A stretch of 27,214 nucleotides of DNA from contig NZ_JBEXCV010000122.1 in NCBI RefSeq assembly GCF_040605455.1, positions 1-27,214 of the forward strand. Direction: 5' to 3'. The translations under genes were made by a program, and so were the position numbers. The notes below the pieces were generated by a model. That model was given only the letters and a program-made list of their open reading frames with translations. It was not told the origin of the DNA and made no database searches. The stretch comes from Embleya sp040605455 (GTDB lineage Bacteria > Actinomycetota > Actinomycetes > Streptomycetales > Streptomycetaceae). Numbering within the stretch: the first letter of the stretch is position 1; each line of letters opens with the position of its first letter. Positions 23,941 to 27,214 of this stretch are shown in pieces.

Positions 23941-24600
23941 GTGGCCGGACAAACGAGTACGACGCCGCTGTCGGGTGTGCGCTTCGTGGGGTTGCGCTTT
24001 CGGCTGGAGACCCGGGGGTTGCGGCGCCCGGTCCCCGTCGAGGTCGCCGCACTCACGCATCACGGTCCGGGCGATCATGTCGCCTGGCGCGCGCACGCCC
24101 CGATCGAACCTCCCCCGCCCGAAAGCCCGCCGTCCGCGCCGATCGGCGTCCCGGTACCGCCCGCCGCACCCGGCTCCCTCGCCGCGGCGCTGGCGGACAT
24201 CGAGCGCCGTGTGGTCCGCGACCTCCCGCACGCGGTGATCGGGCTGCCGCCGTTCGCCGAGAAGACGCTCGTGTGGGAGCAGCGCGCCTATTGCCCACTC
24301 CTCGCCTCGTGTGTCGTCCTGGACGTGATGACCCTCGCCGCAGTCGTCACCCCGACCGCCACACCGCAGTCCTTCGACACCAGACTGCAGCACCTCGGCC
24401 TGCGACCGCCCCCCGAACGCGCGGTCACCTGGGACGCGTACGCGCTGACCCACTTGTTCCACACCACCGTCGCCAAGGGCATCGCCACCGGCCGCTGGTC
24501 CGGTCTGGAGGACCTCACCCGGGTCGCCGGCTCCTCCCCTCCCGCCGTCGAGCCCGAATTCATGCCCGCACTCGATGTCCAGGAGTCCCTCTTCGACTGA
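23941..24600 (+). CDS. Hypothetical protein, possibly a degenerate DEDD exonuclease fold
   Basis: This 219-residue protein starts at GTG 23941. The order of its parts resembles DnaQ-like exonucleases: FVGLRFRLETRGL near residue 15, PHAVIGLPPFAEKTLV near 96, CVVLDVMTLAAVV near 123 and RAVTWDAYALTHLFHT near 160. In active enzymes these positions would carry D-x-E, HN-x2-F-D and H-x4-D. Here the first Asp and the His residues are missing, so if the fold assignment is right it is probably catalytically dead. The fold call is a weak inference from spacing; safer is 'conserved hypothetical'. It is monocistronic, with no obvious partner. Third-position composition is strongly coding. Confidence 0.7.
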   Translation: MAGQTSTTPLSGVRFVGLRFRLETRGLRRPVPVEVAALTHHGPGDHVAWRAHAPIEPPPPESPPSAPIGVPVPPAAPGSLAAALADIERRVVRDLPHAVIGLPPFAEKTLVWEQRAYCPLLASCVVLDVMTLAAVVTPTATPQSFDTRLQHLGLRPPPERAVTWDAYALTHLFHTTVAKGIATGRWSGLEDLTRVAGSSPPAVEPEFMPALDVQESLFD

Positions 24601-24696
24601 CCCGACCCGTTCCGGGCCCACCTCTCCCTCGTCAGCCGCATGCCCCGACGGCGCAACCGGGTTCCGGACCGGAAGGACCGCGGGGACGCGGTGGAG

Positions 24697-25293
24697 TCAG
24701 CGGGGTGGGGCGGAGAGGGGGCCGTTGCCCGCTGTGCGCAGGAGAGGTTTGCTCATGGCTCGGGTGATCGTCGGGTCCCGGCCGTCGACGTAGGGGTCGC
24801 GGAGGGTGTAGCCGGCTCCCGCGAACAGGGCGAGGGCTCGGATGTTGCGGTTGCCGGTCTCCACGACCAGTCGCCGTGCGCCGGCCTGGGCGGCGGTGTG
24901 CTCCAGGGTGCCGAGCAGGCGGCGACCGTGGCCGAGGCCCCGCTGCTCGGGGCTGACGTACAGGCGTTTGATCTCCGCCGCCCGACCGGGCATCGTGCGC
25001 CATCCGCCGCAGCCGACCGGGGTGTGTCCGCTGTAGGCGAGTACGAACAGGCCTTCGGGGGGCTCCAGATCGCGAGGCTCGGTGGTGTCGGGATGATCGG
25101 CGAAGCCGTACAGCGCGACCTGCTCCGAGTACAGGGCGTGCAGCAGGACCCGGGTGTGCGAATGGGTGTAGGGACGCGGCACGAGACGGACGTCGGCAAG
25201 GGCGTTGGGGCCATCGGCCCCGAACGGCCCATGATGGCCCAAAGCCGCGCCCAGCACGGCCCCGCCCTTGGCGCGGTGCGCGAAACGGATCAA
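24697..25293 (-). CDS. GNAT-family N-acetyltransferase
   Basis: This acetyl-CoA-dependent acyltransferase of about 198 residues has the pyrophosphate-binding motif A KRLYVSPEQRGLGHGRRLL near residues 108-126 and the motif B-like segment ARRLVVETGNRNIRALALF followed by AGAGYT, diagnostic of GNAT enzymes. The preceding GLFVLAYSGHTPVGCGGWR block is the usual central strand pair. TTG 25293 was chosen because GGGAG lies 7-8 nt upstream (25299-25303). The in-frame ATG at 25398 has no such site and adds unconserved residues. The acceptor (amine, amino acid or drug) is unknown. It diverges from the luciferase-like gene at 25648. Confidence 0.9.
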   Translation of the reverse strand: MIRFAHRAKGGAVLGAALGHHGPFGADGPNALADVRLVPRPYTHSHTRVLLHALYSEQVALYGFADHPDTTEPRDLEPPEGLFVLAYSGHTPVGCGGWRTMPGRAAEIKRLYVSPEQRGLGHGRRLLGTLEHTAAQAGARRLVVETGNRNIRALALFAGAGYTLRDPYVDGRDPTITRAMSKPLLRTAGNGPLSAPPR

Positions 25294-25647
25294 CGACCTG
25301 CTCCCTTCCCGCCGACCCCGCACATCGGGGCTCCAGCACGATTCTCCGTGAAGCCCCCATACCCCGAACAGTGGCCCCGGCCAACAGACCACAGCCAACC
25401 CACCAAGTCCCCACCGTCACCCGGGCGCTCACCCCCCGTCGCACCCGACCTCGCGGCCCACGGACCGGTCACCCGGACCCGGTGCGGACAGCAGCCGAGA
25501 CCACGCGGCCGACGGCGTCGAGCGCAGCGGCTCGATCGTTGCGTGCGACTGGTCCACGTACTTTCGCGCCGTTTCGGAAACCACGCCATTGCGACGGCCG
25601 GCCGTGCCGGGGTTGCCGGGGGTGTCGGGCCGGAGCAGGATGCCGGG
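25294..25647. other. Divergent spacer between GNAT and luciferase-like genes
   Basis: This 354-bp stretch must hold the promoters of both divergent genes. No tandem repeat, clear palindrome or coding remnant was found, and no -35/-10 pair could be assigned with confidence. Confidence 0.5.
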
Positions 25648-26517
25648 ATGCGCTTCTCCGTCAATATTCCGAACTTCGGCGACTTCGCCGACCCCAGGAC
25701 GGTGGCCACGGTCGCGGTCGCAGCCGAACAAGCGGGCTGGGACGGTCTGTTCGTCTGGGATCACGTGGTGCACGACAAACGCGCCCGGCGGGGCCAAGCA
25801 TTCGGCGATCCCTGGATGTTGCTGACCGCCGCGGCGTTGGCCACCTCGCGGATCAAGCTGGGCACCCTGGTCACCCCCGTCCCGCGCCGGCGCCCGCAGC
25901 AACTCGCCCGCCAGGTGGCCACCTTGGACGCGCTCAGCGGTGGGCGGGTGATCTTCGGCGCCGGGCTGGGCGGGCCATTCGAGGACGAGTACGGCGACTT
26001 CGGCGAGCCGACCGACCCGGTCGTTCTCGCCGAGCGCCTGGACGAGGGGCTGGACCTGCTGGACCGCTACTGGTCGGGCCAACCGGTGGACCACGACGGC
26101 CCGCACTACCGGGTCCGGGACGTGACGCTGCTGCCCGCCTCGACGCAGCGGCCGCGGCCGCCGGTGTGGATCGGCGGGTTCTGGCCGAATCGCCCACCGA
26201 TGCGCCGCGCCGCGCGCTGGGACGGCGCGGTCCCGTTGTTCGCCTCCGCCCGGCACGGTCATACTCCGCCGGTCGACCAGGTCCGCGACCTGGTGGCGTA
26301 CGTGCGCAAGCACCGCGACGTCCGCCCGGAGGCCACGTTCGACTTCGTCCTCGGCGGCGTCAGTCCCACCGATCCCGCCCGGGCCCACGACCTGCTCGGG
26401 CCGCTGATCGACGCCGGCGCCACGTGGTGGGACGAACGCCAAATCATGGACAGCGCCGACCTGTACCGGGCGACCCCGATCCTGCGTCGCATCGAATCGG
26501 GGCCGCCCGTCTTCTAG
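25648..26517 (+). CDS. LLM-class (luciferase-like) flavin/F420-dependent oxidoreductase
   Basis: This second luciferase-like TIM-barrel oxidoreductase (289 residues) differs from the one at 3026. Signatures are MRFSVNIPNFGDFADP, GLFVWDHVVHD near residue 32, RIKLGTLVTPVPRRRPQQLA at about 71-90, TLDALSGGRVIFGAGLGG at about 92-109 and RPPVWIGGFWPN near 170. The family reduces or oxidises diverse substrates with FMN or F420; this cannot be narrowed from sequence. The ATG is preceded by GGAGCAGG. It is monocistronic and ends 73 bp from the convergent DapA-family gene. Confidence 0.92.
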   Translation: MRFSVNIPNFGDFADPRTVATVAVAAEQAGWDGLFVWDHVVHDKRARRGQAFGDPWMLLTAAALATSRIKLGTLVTPVPRRRPQQLARQVATLDALSGGRVIFGAGLGGPFEDEYGDFGEPTDPVVLAERLDEGLDLLDRYWSGQPVDHDGPHYRVRDVTLLPASTQRPRPPVWIGGFWPNRPPMRRAARWDGAVPLFASARHGHTPPVDQVRDLVAYVRKHRDVRPEATFDFVLGGVSPTDPARAHDLLGPLIDAGATWWDERQIMDSADLYRATPILRRIESGPPVF

Positions 26518-26590
26518 TCGGTCGCTTACGAGCGGTTACTCACTCCCGGCCGCTCACCCCACCGGCCGACGAGGCCAAGCCGCGCTCGCC

Positions 26591-27214
26591 CTACGCGCCC
26601 AGCTCGGCGAGTCGCTTCAGCGTCGCGTCGATCGACGCGCGTCGGGCGGGCAGCAGCGGCAGTCGTACGTCCGGAGTCGGAATCCGGCCCTGCGCGTACA
26701 GGACGCCCTTGACCACGGTCGGATTGGGTTCGCCGAACGCCGCGGCCGACAACCTCGCCAGCGCGTGGCCCAGGCCCCGGGCCCGGACGAGGTCGCCGTC
26801 ACGCCAGGCGTCGGCCAGTTCCACGAACCGGCCGGTGGCCAGATGCGCCGAGGCGAGGATGCCGCCCGCCGCGCCCAGGGCCAGCAGGGGTGACAGGAAC
26901 AGGTCGTCGCCGGCCAGCACCGCGAAGTCGGGCGGCAGGTCGCCGAGCAGGTCCACCGCATCGTGATCGATGCCGCCTGTCGCGAGCTTGACGCCCACGA
27001 CACCGGGAATTCGGGCCAACTCGCGCAGTCCGGCCGCATCGAGCGGCTGCCCGGTGCGGTACGGGATGTGGTAGACGATCAGCGGCAGCGGGCTTGCGCC
27101 GGCCAGGTGGGCGAAGTGCGCCCGTACACCGGCCTGCGCGGGGCGCGTGAAGTACGGGACGGGCACCAGCGCGGCGGCGGCCGTCGGCCACCGCGCGAGG
27201 TCCGCGAGGGCGCG
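26591..27214 (-). CDS. DapA/NanA-family lyase or synthase, C-terminal part (cut by window edge)
   Basis: This is a class I aldolase-type enzyme of the dihydrodipicolinate synthase family. The visible 207 residues contain the catalytic Tyr region IVYHIPYRTGQPLD and the Schiff-base Lys in GVVGVKLATG, then LAGDDLFLSPLLALGAAGGI, the usual product-binding loop. The N-terminal third (with the GTTGE motif) is beyond the right edge. The specific reaction (4-hydroxy-tetrahydrodipicolinate synthase, N-acetylneuraminate lyase or a keto-deoxy sugar aldolase) cannot be decided here; the absence of lysine genes nearby weakly favours a catabolic or secondary role. The gene ends with TAG at 26591. Confidence 0.9.
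   Translation of the reverse strand, partial: RALADLARWPTAAAALVPVPYFTRPAQAGVRAHFAHLAGASPLPLIVYHIPYRTGQPLDAAGLRELARIPGVVGVKLATGGIDHDAVDLLGDLPPDFAVLAGDDLFLSPLLALGAAGGILASAHLATGRFVELADAWRDGDLVRARGLGHALARLSAAAFGEPNPTVVKGVLYAQGRIPTPDVRLPLLPARRASIDATLKRLAELGA

Noticed and set aside
24640..25647. Upstream extension of the luciferase-like gene to give a 625-residue protein
   Set aside because: The extension runs antisense through the GNAT gene; the family N-terminus begins exactly at the ATG at 25648 with a good ribosome site.

Overview
This is GC-rich actinomycete DNA with very strong G/C at third codon positions. A SigE-type sigma factor, two F420-type luciferase-like oxidoreductases, a bacterial Ku, KdpD- and NarL-type sensor kinases and a TetR/aldo-keto reductase pair suggest Streptomyces or a close relative (Embleya, Yinghuangia and similar). 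No rRNA, tRNA, CRISPR array or intact insertion sequence was seen. Short unrelated operons mixed with many broken genes look like an accessory part of the chromosome rather than the core.

Layout. 1-3943: end of a polytopic membrane protein, a SigE-family sigma factor with a single-pass membrane partner, and a luciferase-like oxidoreductase. 3965-7702 (minus strand): a zinc-ribbon protein coupled to a HAD gene split by an in-frame TAA, an orphan sensor kinase, and Ku. 7853-9105: a decayed HAD hydrolase and an alpha/beta hydrolase. 9349-12980: a KdpD-like kinase whose phospho-acceptor His is Arg, and a second hydrolase. 12981-14227: decayed DNA with a perfect hairpin and a 5'-truncated gene. 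14228-15992: aldo-keto reductase and TetR regulator, divergent, sharing two copies of a 15-bp palindrome. 16248-17837: a hypothetical gene and an orphan squalene/phytoene synthase-like gene. 17967-18166: an 8-bp tandem repeat and a strong hairpin. 18083-21658 (minus strand): processive family-2 glycosyltransferase, a 50-residue LAATG cell-wall-sorting microprotein, a secreted polysaccharide deacetylase, then a beheaded carboxylesterase. 21659-22463: an AT-richer island with odd short reading frames. 22464-24600: a membrane-anchored secreted-type protein, an MFS relic and a protein resembling a degenerate DEDD exonuclease fold. 24697-27214: GNAT acetyltransferase, second luciferase-like oxidoreductase, and a DapA-family lyase cut by the window edge.

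Best candidate for an unusual system: the coupled glycosyltransferase, LAATG microprotein and deacetylase. It has the makings of a small cell-surface polysaccharide module, in which a polymer is made at the membrane and de-N-acetylated outside, with a tiny sortase substrate alongside. The catalytic assignments rest on visible motifs; the joint function is inference. The other striking feature is the KdpD-like protein, which keeps its ATP-binding motifs but lacks the phosphorylatable His.
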